A stretch of 64,000 nucleotides of DNA from positions 1-64,000 of the forward strand of contig CAJUCA010000003.1 of assembly GCA_910585265.1 (NCBI GenBank), read 5' to 3'. A program made the position numbers and the translations under genes. The notes under the pieces were generated by a model. That model did not search any database and had not been told where the DNA came from. It saw only the letters and a list, made by a program, of their open reading frames with translations. Within the stretch, counting starts at the first letter, position 1. Every line of letters begins with the position of its first letter. Of the stretch, positions 51,083-59,738 are shown piece after piece. The DNA comes from an uncultured Oscillospiraceae bacterium. GTDB lineage: Bacteria; Bacillota; Clostridia; Oscillospirales; Oscillospiraceae.

Positions 51083-51242
51083 GAACCTGTATTCACAACC
51101 TCAAACGCCGTCTGGCCGGGTCTTTTTCCGCCATGCTGCGTTGAATTTTCTTGCAATACACAAAGTATTCCGGCGAAAATTCGCCTTGCCTGACGGAACA
51201 ATCCCTCGGGCCGACGGCATCCTCGGCTGTGAATACAGGTTC
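51083..51242 (-). mobile_element. 160-bp MITE-like element, copy B, inside the flagellar operon
   Basis: Reverse-complement copy of 12090-12250. Ends GAACCTGTATTCACA/TGTGAATACAGGTTC, flanks TGA and TAA. It lies between flgE and flbD. Transcription of the flagellar operon would pass through it as a long imperfect hairpin. Confidence 0.85.
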
Positions 51243-51325
51243 TAAGGCCGGGGAGGAGGGCGGAAGCCCTCCCCCCGGCGTGCCCCCGTAGTCCTATGGC
51301 CCCACAGGAACAGGAGGTTGAAATT

Positions 51326-51541
51326 ATGATCGTTTTAACCAAAAGAAACCATGAAAAATTCCTTGTAAACCATCTTCAGATCGAGTATATTGAGAGCATC
51401 CCCGAATCCAAGATCGTCATGATGAACCACGACTTTTACCTCGTGCGGGAGAGCACCGAGGAGATCATAGAGAAAATCGCCCGCTACAACGCCAAGGTGA
51501 TGGACATCCAGCGGGAGATCAGCGTTGTAGACAAGCGGTAA
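51326..51541 (+). CDS. flbD: FlbD family flagellar protein (SwrD-like)
   Basis: 71 aa. MIVLTKRNHEKFLVNHLQIEYIESIPESKIVMMN is the FlbD signature; in Bacillus the homologue SwrD is needed for full motor power. It follows flgE as usual. ATG at 51326 has AGGAGG 8 nt upstream and is better than the in-frame ATG at 51296. Confidence 0.9.
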   Translation: MIVLTKRNHEKFLVNHLQIEYIESIPESKIVMMNHDFYLVRESTEEIIEKIARYNAKVMDIQREISVVDKR

Positions 51542-51606
51542 GCCCAAGACAAAAAAGGCGACCGGGCCGCCCGTGCCCCCGCCCGGTTTGGAGGTAGTGC
51601 TGTAGT

Positions 51607-52446
51607 ATGAACATTACATATATCATCGGCGTCGTTGCGGCCATCCTGGTGTTCCTGCTGGGTATTGTAATGCCCATCAATGTGCCGCCCGAGGAGGGGC
51701 AGTCCATTGTGGAGTTCCACATCGAATACCTGATCAATTTCTTCGACGCGGCCAGTATCTTCATCGTCATCGGCTGTACCTTCGCCATCGTGGTGGCCAG
51801 CTTCCCGGGCAAGACCCTGGGCTCCATCCCCAAGCACTTCGGGGTGATCCTCAACTCCGGGAAGTTCAAGCCCCTGGAGATCATCGACCAGCTGGTGGAG
51901 CTGGCCCAGACGGCCCGTAAAAACGGCCTGCTGGCGCTGGAGGGCAAGGCCAACGAGCAGGAGGACCCCTTCTTCAAGCAGGCCATCATGCTGATCGTGG
52001 ACGCCAACGACCCGGACAAGGTGCGGGCCATCCTGGAGAACGACATCGAGTGTATGTCCGCCCGCCACGAGGACGCGGCGGCACTGTACGACAAAGCCTC
52101 GTCGGTGGCGCCGGCCTTCGGCATGGTGGGTACGCTGGTGGGCCTGATCAATATGCTCCAGAGCATGGACCCCACCAGCGGCGGCGGCGACCTGGGCAAG
52201 GACATGGGCACCGCCCTGATCACCACGCTGTACGGCTGTATCCTGGCCCACATGATCTTCGGGCCCATCGCCAACAACCTGCGGATTCGGGACGGCGAGG
52301 AAGTGCTCTGCAAGGAGATCATCGTGGAGGGCATTATGTCCATCCAGTCCGGCGAGAACCCCAAGGCCCTGCGGGAGAAGCTGTTGACCTACATCTCCCA
52401 GCGGGACCGGGACACCGGGGGCGGCTCCTCCGGCGGCGGCGAGTAA
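51607..52446 (+). CDS. motA: Flagellar stator protein MotA
   Basis: 279 aa, proton or sodium channel subunit with four helices. The first is YIIGVVAAILVFLLGIVM, and GMVGTLVGLINMLQSMD is the conserved third-helix motif. A large cytoplasmic loop holds the charged residues that push FliG. Together with motB it lies inside the operon rather than apart. Confidence 0.93.
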   Translation: MNITYIIGVVAAILVFLLGIVMPINVPPEEGQSIVEFHIEYLINFFDAASIFIVIGCTFAIVVASFPGKTLGSIPKHFGVILNSGKFKPLEIIDQLVELAQTARKNGLLALEGKANEQEDPFFKQAIMLIVDANDPDKVRAILENDIECMSARHEDAAALYDKASSVAPAFGMVGTLVGLINMLQSMDPTSGGGDLGKDMGTALITTLYGCILAHMIFGPIANNLRIRDGEEVLCKEIIVEGIMSIQSGENPKALREKLLTYISQRDRDTGGGSSGGGE

Positions 52447-52483
52447 CCGGGACTGACACGCGGTATCAGGAGGTGCGTTCACT

Positions 52484-53305
52484 ATGGCGAAAAAGAGAAG
52501 CGGCGGAGGCGGCGCGAACTGGATGGACACCTACGGCGATATGGTGACGCTGCTGCTGTGCTTCTTCGTGCTGCTGTACTCCATGTCCACTATCAGCGAG
52601 GACAAGTGGAAGGCCATTGTCCAGAGCTTTAACCCCAAGGCAGTGGTGACCACCACCGACCCCAGCGGCATGGGCGGGCCCTTTGCCGACCCGGACGTGG
52701 GAGATAAGAACCCGGGCCTGAGCGATCAGGAGGCCGTGGAAAACATGATGAACGAGCTGATGCAGGCCCTGGAGAACTACTCCAAGATGGACGGGCTGGA
52801 CAGTGCCATCTCCGTAGAGCAAAAGGGAGGCCGGATCTACGTGTCCCTGAAGGATAAGGCCATGTTCTACGCGGACTCGTCAAAGTTGCTGCCCGGCGCG
52901 GACGAGATCCTTTTGGGGGTGTGCGACATCCTGGACAAGTCCAAGGCGGCCATTGAGGTGATCCAGGTGGAGGGGCACACCGCCCAGATGTACGACGACC
53001 GGCCCAACGAGACGAAGGGGGACCGGGAGCTGGCCAGTGAGCGGGCCACGGCGGTGACCATCTTCATCCAGGATCACAGCGTCATCCACCCGGCCCGGCT
53101 GAAAAGCGTGGGCGTGGGCCAGTGGCATCCCAAAGGCGACAACCAGGGGGAGGCGGGCAAGGCCCCCAACCGCCGGGTGGAGATTGTTATCAGCGCGAAG
53201 GAGATCGGTTCGGATCTGGAAAAGGAGCTGAACGAGCTCACCGGAGAGGGCGGGAGCGTTCAGCAGCCCGCGGCCAGCCCCGCTCCGTCCCAGGACCCAG
53301 CATAG
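52484..53305 (+). CDS. motB: Flagellar stator protein MotB
   Basis: 273 aa. Its single helix carries the ion-binding Asp in NWMDTYGDMVTLLLCFFVLLYSMST, followed by an OmpA-like peptidoglycan-binding domain with VEGHTAQMYDDRPNETKGDRELASERA. It anchors the stator to the wall. A Ser/Pro-Ala tail ends the protein. Confidence 0.94.
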   Translation: MAKKRSGGGGANWMDTYGDMVTLLLCFFVLLYSMSTISEDKWKAIVQSFNPKAVVTTTDPSGMGGPFADPDVGDKNPGLSDQEAVENMMNELMQALENYSKMDGLDSAISVEQKGGRIYVSLKDKAMFYADSSKLLPGADEILLGVCDILDKSKAAIEVIQVEGHTAQMYDDRPNETKGDRELASERATAVTIFIQDHSVIHPARLKSVGVGQWHPKGDNQGEAGKAPNRRVEIVISAKEIGSDLEKELNELTGEGGSVQQPAASPAPSQDPA

Positions 53306-53342
53306 CAAGGAAGAAACGCGGAAGATCAGGTGAGGTGATCCC

Positions 53343-54368
53343 ATGCCCGAGGTATTGTCGCAAAGCCAAATCGACGCGCTGCTGAACTCCATGCGCAGCG
53401 GCGGCGACGCGGAAAAGGCGGAGGAGAAACAACCGGAGAAAAAGTACCGGAAATACGACTTCACCACCCCCCGAAAGTTTACGAAGGACCGGATTAAGAT
53501 GCTCAACGGCATCTTTGAGAACTATACGAGGGTGATCGGCTCCCGGCTCAACGCCCAGCTGCGCACCACCTGCGAGATCGAGGTGGAGAGCATTGAGGAG
53601 CAGAAGTTTTTTGAATTTAATAACGCCCTTATGGAAGGCGACGTGCTGGCCATGGTGGACGTGACCATCCAGCCCAGGGAGGTGGGCGGCACCGCGGTGC
53701 TGGCCCAGGACCCGGTGATGGTCTACCTCTCCACCCAGACGGCCCTTGGGATGATGGACCGGATGATGGGCAGCGAGGGGGAGATGAACCGGGAGACCCC
53801 CAGCGGCTACGCCTACACCGATCTGGAGCTCCAGCTGTACGAGCTTCTGCTGAAGGACATGATCGGGCTGATGGGGAACAGCTGGGAGAACTACGTGCCC
53901 ATCACCTTCGAGTATAACCGCACCGAGGTGAACCCAACCCTGGTCCAGCTGCTGAACCTGGACGAGACGGTGATTCTGGTGGACATGAAGCTGGACTTCA
54001 GCGGCAACGAGGGGCGGATGAGCATCGTGCTTCCCGGCAGCGTGCTGACCAGCATCTTCGGCGAAGTCAACCGGGAGAGCATGGGCCGCAAGGTGGCCAG
54101 CGAGGACAACTCGGAGGAGATCTTCGACCGCCTGCGGGATTCCACCCTGGAGATCGTGGCGGAGCTGGGGGACACCCAGCTGTCGCTGAGCGATATCTAC
54201 CACCTGAGCGTGGGCGACGTGCTGGATCTGGGTCGGCCCAAGGACTCGCCGGTATTTCTGGAAATCGGGGGCTACCAGTGGTTCACGGGCCGCATGGGAA
54301 CCCACAAGAAAAACATGGCCATCAAGATAGACGAGGTGTGCTATTCGGCCGAGCAAAGGAGCGAGTAA
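53343..54368 (+). CDS. fliM: Flagellar motor switch protein FliM
   Basis: 341-aa C-ring protein. The extreme N-terminus VLSQSQIDALLNSM is the CheY-P docking peptide; a CheC-like middle domain and a C-terminal SpoA domain (EIGGYQWFTGRMGTHKKNMAIKI) follow. Ends 3 nt before fliY. No fliL gene separates motB from fliM, unlike the usual order. Confidence 0.95.
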   Translation: MPEVLSQSQIDALLNSMRSGGDAEKAEEKQPEKKYRKYDFTTPRKFTKDRIKMLNGIFENYTRVIGSRLNAQLRTTCEIEVESIEEQKFFEFNNALMEGDVLAMVDVTIQPREVGGTAVLAQDPVMVYLSTQTALGMMDRMMGSEGEMNRETPSGYAYTDLELQLYELLLKDMIGLMGNSWENYVPITFEYNRTEVNPTLVQLLNLDETVILVDMKLDFSGNEGRMSIVLPGSVLTSIFGEVNRESMGRKVASEDNSEEIFDRLRDSTLEIVAELGDTQLSLSDIYHLSVGDVLDLGRPKDSPVFLEIGGYQWFTGRMGTHKKNMAIKIDEVCYSAEQRSE

Positions 54369-54371
54369 GCG

Positions 54372-55964
54372 ATGGAGAAGGAAATCTTCAGCCCAATGGC
54401 GATAGACGCCTTGGGCGAAATGATGAATATCAGCCTTGGCTCCTCGGCCACCGCGGTATCGAATATGCTGGATCATCGGGTGGATATCACCACCCCCACG
54501 GTGTCGGTGGTGGAGGTCAAGAGCTTTTCCCTGGGCAACCTGGAGCCTGCCATCGGCGTGGAGATCAAGTATGTGGAGGGCCTGGAGGGCAGCAACATCA
54601 TGCTGCTCAAGCGCAGCGACATCAAGGTCATCGTGGACATACTCATGGGGATGGAGACCCCCGACGAGGAGTTCGAGCTGAACGAGCTGACCATCAGCTG
54701 CGTGTGCGAGGTTATGAACCAGATGATGGGCTCGGCGGCCACCGCAATGTCCGACTTCCTGGGCTTCCGGGTGGATATCTCCACCCCCCACTCCTTCGAG
54801 CTGGACGACCTGGAGCAGTTTAAGCAGGAGCATATGCCCGCGGGGGCGGACCAGGTGGTGGTGGTCCGGTTCTTCCTGAAGATCGAGGACGCGCTGGAGA
54901 GCGAGTTCATGAACGTCATGTCGGTGGATCTGGCCAAGGAGCTGCTGAAAAGCCTGGGCCTGGAGGACGAGGTGAGCGTGGAGGGGTCCGCGCCCGCCGC
55001 CGCTCCGGAGCCCGCCCCGGCCGCCGCCGAGAGCAACCGCCAGATGTCCCAGGAGGAGATCGAGGCCATGCTCCATGGAGGCGCGGCGGCGGAGCCTGCC
55101 CCCGCGCCCGCCCCGGCCCCCGAGCCGTCGGGCGGCGGCGACAAGAAGATGAGCCAGGAGGACATCGAGCGGATGCTGTCCGGCATGGGCGGCGGAGACG
55201 CGGCCCCCGCGCCCGCCCCGGCCCCCGAGCCGTCGGGCGGCGACAAGAAGATGAGCCAGGAGGATATCGAGCGGATGCTGTCCGGCATGGGCGGCGGAGA
55301 CGCAGCACCCGCGCCCGCCCCGGCACCGGCTCCCACTCCTGCGCCCGCGCCCGCGCAGACGGCTCCGCCGGCACCCGCGCCCAGTCCGGCCCCTGCCCCG
55401 GCCCCCGCGCCCCAGCAGGCTCCGGCGGCGCAGATGCCTCCCCAGGGGATGCCCGCCGCCCAGATGGGCCAGCCCGGGCAGATGCCCCCCTACCCCTATC
55501 CCCCCATGCCCGGGCCGGACGGACAGATGCAGTGCGGCTATATGGGCTATCCTCCCATGTACTACCCGCCCTACCCCTATCCCTATCCCCCCCAGCAGCC
55601 TGAGCCTCCGGCCAAGAAGGCCCCGGAGCCCAAGGTCATCGCCACCAAGCCGGCGCGGATGGAGGAGATGGACCCGGTGGAGCGGCTGGGCAAGGAGCAG
55701 GCCCAGAACCTGGACCTCATCATGGAGGTTCCCCTCCAGGTGACGGTGGAGATCGGACGGGCCCGCCGGAAGGTGCAGGATATCCTGGAGTTCGCCAAAG
55801 GCTCGCTGGTGGTGCTGGATAAGCTGGCGGGCGATCAGGTGGACCTGTTCGTCAACGGCAAGTGCATTGCCAGGGGCGAGGTGGTGGTCATTGAGGACAA
55901 CTTCGGCGTCCGGATCACCGAGATCGTCCAGACCCCCGGCATTGAGATGCTGGCCGGGAAATAA
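54372..55964 (+). CDS. fliY: FliY: CheC-type CheY-P phosphatase fused to a FliN switch domain
   Basis: 530-aa switch protein. Residues 1-200 form a CheC domain with two intact (D/S)xxxExxN...P phosphatase sites (DALGEMMN and SCVCEVMN, each with Pro at the expected 23rd position). The C-terminus is a FliN/SpoA domain starting NLDLIMEVPLQVTVEIGRA. Between them is a 220-residue Pro/Ala-rich linker with three FliM-like CheY-docking motifs: MSQEEIEAMLHG (225-236), MSQEDIERMLSG (260-271) and again at 294-305. The usual N-terminal docking peptide of Bacillus FliY is missing. The last two copies sit in a 102-bp tandem repeat. Confidence 0.95.
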   Translation: MEKEIFSPMAIDALGEMMNISLGSSATAVSNMLDHRVDITTPTVSVVEVKSFSLGNLEPAIGVEIKYVEGLEGSNIMLLKRSDIKVIVDILMGMETPDEEFELNELTISCVCEVMNQMMGSAATAMSDFLGFRVDISTPHSFELDDLEQFKQEHMPAGADQVVVVRFFLKIEDALESEFMNVMSVDLAKELLKSLGLEDEVSVEGSAPAAAPEPAPAAAESNRQMSQEEIEAMLHGGAAAEPAPAPAPAPEPSGGGDKKMSQEDIERMLSGMGGGDAAPAPAPAPEPSGGDKKMSQEDIERMLSGMGGGDAAPAPAPAPAPTPAPAPAQTAPPAPAPSPAPAPAPAPQQAPAAQMPPQGMPAAQMGQPGQMPPYPYPPMPGPDGQMQCGYMGYPPMYYPPYPYPYPPQQPEPPAKKAPEPKVIATKPARMEEMDPVERLGKEQAQNLDLIMEVPLQVTVEIGRARRKVQDILEFAKGSLVVLDKLAGDQVDLFVNGKCIARGEVVVIEDNFGVRITEIVQTPGIEMLAGK

Positions 55965-56023
55965 AGACAGCCCCGCCTCCATGGGAGGTACACAACATAA
56001 ACTGGAAAAGGATGGATCATACC

Positions 56024-56392
56024 ATGGCTAAGAAAATTCTGTTAGTGGACGACGCCGCCTTCATGCGCAAGATGATCAAGGACACCCTGGTGAAGAACGG
56101 CTATACCGAGGTCTTCGAGGCCGTTGACGGCGCGGACGCGGTGGAAAAGTTCGGCGAGATCGGCCCCGACCTGGTGGTCATGGATATCACCATGCCCAAC
56201 ATGGACGGCCTGGAGGCCCTGAAGGCCATCCGCGCCAAGGACGGCAGCGCGAACGTGGTCATGTGCTCCGCCATGGGCCAGGAGTCCATGGTAATGGACG
56301 CCGTGCGCTCCGGGGCCAAGGACTTCATCGTCAAGCCCTTTAAGCCCGACCGCGTGCTGAAAACCGTTACCTCCATTCTGGGCGCGCCCTGA
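56024..56392 (+). CDS. cheY: Chemotaxis response regulator CheY
   Basis: 122-aa single REC domain. Acidic pocket DDAAFMRKM, phosphoacceptor Asp in LVVMDITMPNMDG and the Lys in FIVKPFKPDR are all present. It carries the chemotaxis signal to FliM and FliY; its kinase CheA is not in this window. ATG at 56024 (MAKKILLVDD) fits the family better than the ATG at 56012. Confidence 0.95.
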   Translation: MAKKILLVDDAAFMRKMIKDTLVKNGYTEVFEAVDGADAVEKFGEIGPDLVVMDITMPNMDGLEALKAIRAKDGSANVVMCSAMGQESMVMDAVRSGAKDFIVKPFKPDRVLKTVTSILGAP

Positions 56393-56808
56393 TGGGAGAG
56401 CTCCCCGGCAGGCTCCCCAGGATCGCCCTGACCCTTCTGGACGGGCTGGACAGCCTGTTCAGCCTGATCTGGTTGCTGATCTGCGTGCTGGTGGTCGTTG
56501 TGCTGGCCTACCTGTTCACCCGCTATGTGGCGGGGCGGGGGGGCGGCATGGCGGGGCTGTCCGGCGCGTCCGAGCGGTTCAAGGTGCTCTCCCGCCTGTC
56601 CCTGGGGCGGGAGCAGGGGGTTATGCTGGTGAAGGCGGGGGAGAAGTTCCTGTTGCTGGGGGTGACGCCCGCGGGGATCACCCTGCTGAAGGAGCTTACC
56701 CAGGAGGAGGCGGGCGCCATCTGCCCGCCCCCCGACCCGGATCTGCCGCCGCCCCCCAGCTTCGGCGAGGCGCTGCGCACCGTACTCAAGCAAAAGAAAC
56801 CGAGGTGA
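56392..56808 (+). CDS. fliO: Flagellar biosynthetic protein FliO
   Basis: 138 aa with one helix (LIWLLICVLVVVVLAYLFTRYV) and a basic cytoplasmic part ERFKVLSRLSLGREQGVMLVKAGEKFLLLGVTPAG, the FliO pattern. It assists FliP ring assembly and directly precedes fliP. The ATG overlaps the cheY stop. Confidence 0.85.
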   Translation: MGELPGRLPRIALTLLDGLDSLFSLIWLLICVLVVVVLAYLFTRYVAGRGGGMAGLSGASERFKVLSRLSLGREQGVMLVKAGEKFLLLGVTPAGITLLKELTQEEAGAICPPPDPDLPPPPSFGEALRTVLKQKKPR

Positions 56809-56815
56809 GGAGCCT

Positions 56816-57487
56816 GTGCCGACCGACGGCCTGATCAATATCAACGGCGACAGTGTCCAGAGTCTGGAGATCATCGCCCTCACCACGCTGATCGCCCTGA
56901 TGCCCTCCCTGCTGGTGATGATGACCTCCTTTACCCGGTACATCATCTCCCTGTCCTTCCTGCGCACCGCCATGGGCACCCAGCAGACCCCGCCCAACGT
57001 GGTGCTGGTGGGCATCGCCATCTTCCTCACCCTCATCACCATGAACCCCACCCTCACCCGCATCCAGACCGAGGCCTGGGAGCCCTACACCAACGAGGAG
57101 ATCGGGGCGGAGGAATTTGTGGACCGGGCGGCCCTGCCGATGAAGCAGTTCATGCTGGACAACATCCGGTGGGATACCTTGGAAATGTACTGCGATCTGG
57201 CCCACGTCGACGCGCCGGAGACACGGGCCCAGGCGGAGGAGGAGACGCCCCTGCGGCTCATCGTCCCCGCCTTCATGACCCAGGAGCTTCAGCACGCTTT
57301 CTTCAACGGCTTCCTGCTGTACATCCCCTTCCTGCTCATCGACGTGATCGTGGCGTCCACGCTGATGTCCATGGGCATGATTATGCTGCCTCCGGCCATG
57401 ATCTCCACCCCCTTCAAGCTGCTGCTGTTCATCTCTGTCAACGGCTGGGATCTCATGTTCTCCACGCTGGTCCAGAGCGTAAACTAA
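56816..57487 (+). CDS. fliP: Flagellar export gate protein FliP
   Basis: 223-aa core of the export gate. LTTLIALMPSLLVMMTSFTRYIISLSFLRTAMGTQQTPPNVVLVG and FLLIDVIVASTLMSMGMIMLPP are highly conserved. GTG start, and no cleavable signal peptide is obvious at this start. Confidence 0.96.
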   Translation: MPTDGLININGDSVQSLEIIALTTLIALMPSLLVMMTSFTRYIISLSFLRTAMGTQQTPPNVVLVGIAIFLTLITMNPTLTRIQTEAWEPYTNEEIGAEEFVDRAALPMKQFMLDNIRWDTLEMYCDLAHVDAPETRAQAEEETPLRLIVPAFMTQELQHAFFNGFLLYIPFLLIDVIVASTLMSMGMIMLPPAMISTPFKLLLFISVNGWDLMFSTLVQSVN

Positions 57488-57511
57488 CCAAAAACCCGGA
57501 AAGGAGACGCT

Positions 57512-57772
57512 ATGGATACCACGCAGGCAATGGATCTGGTGCGGGACGCGGTGGGCATCGCCATCAAGCTGTCCGCCCCCCTGCTGCTGCTGAGTATGGT
57601 GGTAGGCGTGGTGGTGGCCATCTTCCAGGCCGTCACCCAGATCCACGAGCAGTCCATCGGCTTCGCCCTGAAGCTCATCGTGGTGATCGGCGTGCTGCTG
57701 CTGGCGGGCGGGTGGATGCTGGACACGCTGAAGGACTACACCTACGAGATCTTCCAGCTGATCGCCAGCTGA
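57512..57772 (+). CDS. fliQ: Flagellar export gate protein FliQ
   Basis: 86-aa two-helix protein: AIKLSAPLLLLSMVVGVVVAIFQAVTQIHEQSIGFALKLIVV is the FliQ signature. Follows fliP with AAAGGAG. Confidence 0.94.
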   Translation: MDTTQAMDLVRDAVGIAIKLSAPLLLLSMVVGVVVAIFQAVTQIHEQSIGFALKLIVVIGVLLLAGGWMLDTLKDYTYEIFQLIAS

Positions 57773-57788
57773 GCGGAGGACGGGAGCC

Positions 57789-58556
57789 ATGTTTGACTGG
57801 CAGGAGCTGACCCTGTTCCTCTTTATCAACGCCCGGGTGGGGGGCTTCGTCCTGTTCAACCCCCTGCTGGGCCGGAACAACATCCCCGCCGCCTTCCGGG
57901 GCGGCATGGCGTTGGTGCTGTCCTGGTTCGTTATGGGGGTGACCACCCAGCGGGTGGACATTCCCGGGACCCTGCCGGAGCTGGGGCTGACGCTGATGCT
58001 GGAGCTGGGGCTGGGCTTCCTGCTGGGGATGGCGGTGAACTTCTTTTTCTACATCCCGCAGCTGGCGGGAGATATGGTGGACACCCAGATGGGCATGACC
58101 ATGAACCAGATGTACGACCCCGGCACCTCCTCCAATATGTCGGTGACGGGGCAGATCCTCAACGTGCTGATGACCCTGCTGTTTTTTGCCGCCGGGGGGC
58201 ACTACACCCTGCTGCGGATTTTCCTGACGTCGGAGGAGATCATCCCCCTGGGGACGGCGGCCCTCCGGCTGCCCGCCGTCCAGTACCTGCTGGAGCTGTT
58301 CATTGAGTGCACGCTGCTGGGAGTGAAGCTGTGTATGCCCATCCTGGCGGCGGAGCTCATCGCCCAGGTGGGCATGGGGGTGCTGATGAAGGTGATCCCC
58401 CAGATCAATGTGTTCGCCATCAACATCGAGCTGAAGGTGATCGTGGGCCTGGGCCTGCTGTTCATCCTGATCATCCCCTTCAGCGAGTTCCTGATTGACG
58501 CGGAGCGCGCCATGCTGGAGAGCCTCCACAACATACTCGTCCTCAGCGGCGGTTAG
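57789..58556 (+). CDS. fliR: Flagellar export gate protein FliR
   Basis: 255 aa, about six membrane helices with LFLFINARVGGFVLFNPLLGRNNIPAAFRGGMAL at the start and GMGVLMKVIPQINVFAINIELKVIVGLGLLFI late, standard FliR features. It caps the FliPQ ring of the export gate. Confidence 0.94.
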   Translation: MFDWQELTLFLFINARVGGFVLFNPLLGRNNIPAAFRGGMALVLSWFVMGVTTQRVDIPGTLPELGLTLMLELGLGFLLGMAVNFFFYIPQLAGDMVDTQMGMTMNQMYDPGTSSNMSVTGQILNVLMTLLFFAAGGHYTLLRIFLTSEEIIPLGTAALRLPAVQYLLELFIECTLLGVKLCMPILAAELIAQVGMGVLMKVIPQINVFAINIELKVIVGLGLLFILIIPFSEFLIDAERAMLESLHNILVLSGG

Positions 58557-58635
58557 CCGCCCGGGGCGATCCACCTGATCCTCCCCTCCGGTCCGGCGGG
58601 GACGGGGAGCCGTTGGCGGCAAGGGGGGATGGACG

Positions 58636-59706
58636 TTGGCCGAAGGGAATAAAACCGAAAAAGCGACACCGAAAAAACGGCGGGACGAGCGAAAAAAGGG
58701 CAACGTCTTTATGAGCAAGGACGCGGTGGCGGTGGCCAGCCTGCTGGGCACCTTCGCCACCCTCTGGCTGGTGACCGGGATGTTCGCCGAGGAGACGGCC
58801 AAGTTCCTGCGCCTGTGCTTCGACGCCATGGGCGGCGGGGAGCAGGAGGTGGGCGGGCTGTCCGGGGAGCTGGCGGTCCAGGGCCTGGTGGCCATCGGCA
58901 AGACCGTGGGTCCGGTGGTGGGAGTGGCCATCCTGTGCGCGGTGGCGGCCACCTTCGCCCAGACCAGGTTTCTGGTGAGCGGCGAGTCCATCAAGCCGAA
59001 ATTCAACCGCCTCAGCCCCTTGCAGGGGATTAAGCGGCTGTTTTCCCTGAAAAGCGTCATTGAGACGCTGAAAAACCTGATCAAGATTGTGATACTCCTG
59101 ACCATCGTCTATATGAGCATCCGGGAGATGTTCCTGGAAAGCTCCAACTACCTGTATACCGACCTGTCCGCCGCCGTGGCCCATCTGGTGGAGGTGGCGG
59201 GGGGGATGGTGCTGCGGATTGCCCTGGCCTTTGTGGCGGTGGCCGCCCTGGACTTCTTCTACCAGTGGTGGGACTACGAGAAGAATATGATGATGACCAA
59301 GCAGGAGGTCAAAGAGGAATACAAACAGATGGAAGGCGACCCCCAGGTGAAGGGGAAGATCAAGGAGATCCAACGCCGCCGTGCCCAGCAGCGGATGATG
59401 CAGCAGGTGCCCGGGGCGGACGTGGTCATCCGAAACCCCACCCACTTCGCCGTGGCCCTCCGGTACAGGCCGGAGGAGGACGATGCCCCCATCGTGATGG
59501 CCAAGGGGCAGGACAATGTGGCGGCCCGGATCGTCCAGATCGCGGAGCAGCACAACATCGCCTGCATTGAGAACGTGCCCCTGGCCCGGGCCTTGTACGC
59601 CCAGGCTGAGGTAAACCAATTCATTCCCCCAAGCCTGTACGAGGCGGTGGCGGAGGTGCTGGTTTACATCTTCAAGCTGAACGGGAAGAACAAGCTTGTG
59701 AAGTGA
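58636..59706 (+). CDS. flhB: Flagellar export switch protein FlhB
   Basis: 356 aa. TTG start, EKATPKKRRDERKKGNVFMSKD opening, four membrane helices and a cytoplasmic domain with the self-cleavage site NPTH (in VIRNPTHFAVALRY). Cleavage lets the export system switch from hook to filament substrates, together with FliK. Confidence 0.96.
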   Translation: MAEGNKTEKATPKKRRDERKKGNVFMSKDAVAVASLLGTFATLWLVTGMFAEETAKFLRLCFDAMGGGEQEVGGLSGELAVQGLVAIGKTVGPVVGVAILCAVAATFAQTRFLVSGESIKPKFNRLSPLQGIKRLFSLKSVIETLKNLIKIVILLTIVYMSIREMFLESSNYLYTDLSAAVAHLVEVAGGMVLRIALAFVAVAALDFFYQWWDYEKNMMMTKQEVKEEYKQMEGDPQVKGKIKEIQRRRAQQRMMQQVPGADVVIRNPTHFAVALRYRPEEDDAPIVMAKGQDNVAARIVQIAEQHNIACIENVPLARALYAQAEVNQFIPPSLYEAVAEVLVYIFKLNGKNKLVK

Positions 59707-59738
59707 TGGACGCAGACAGACCCTCCGGGAGGTAAGTT

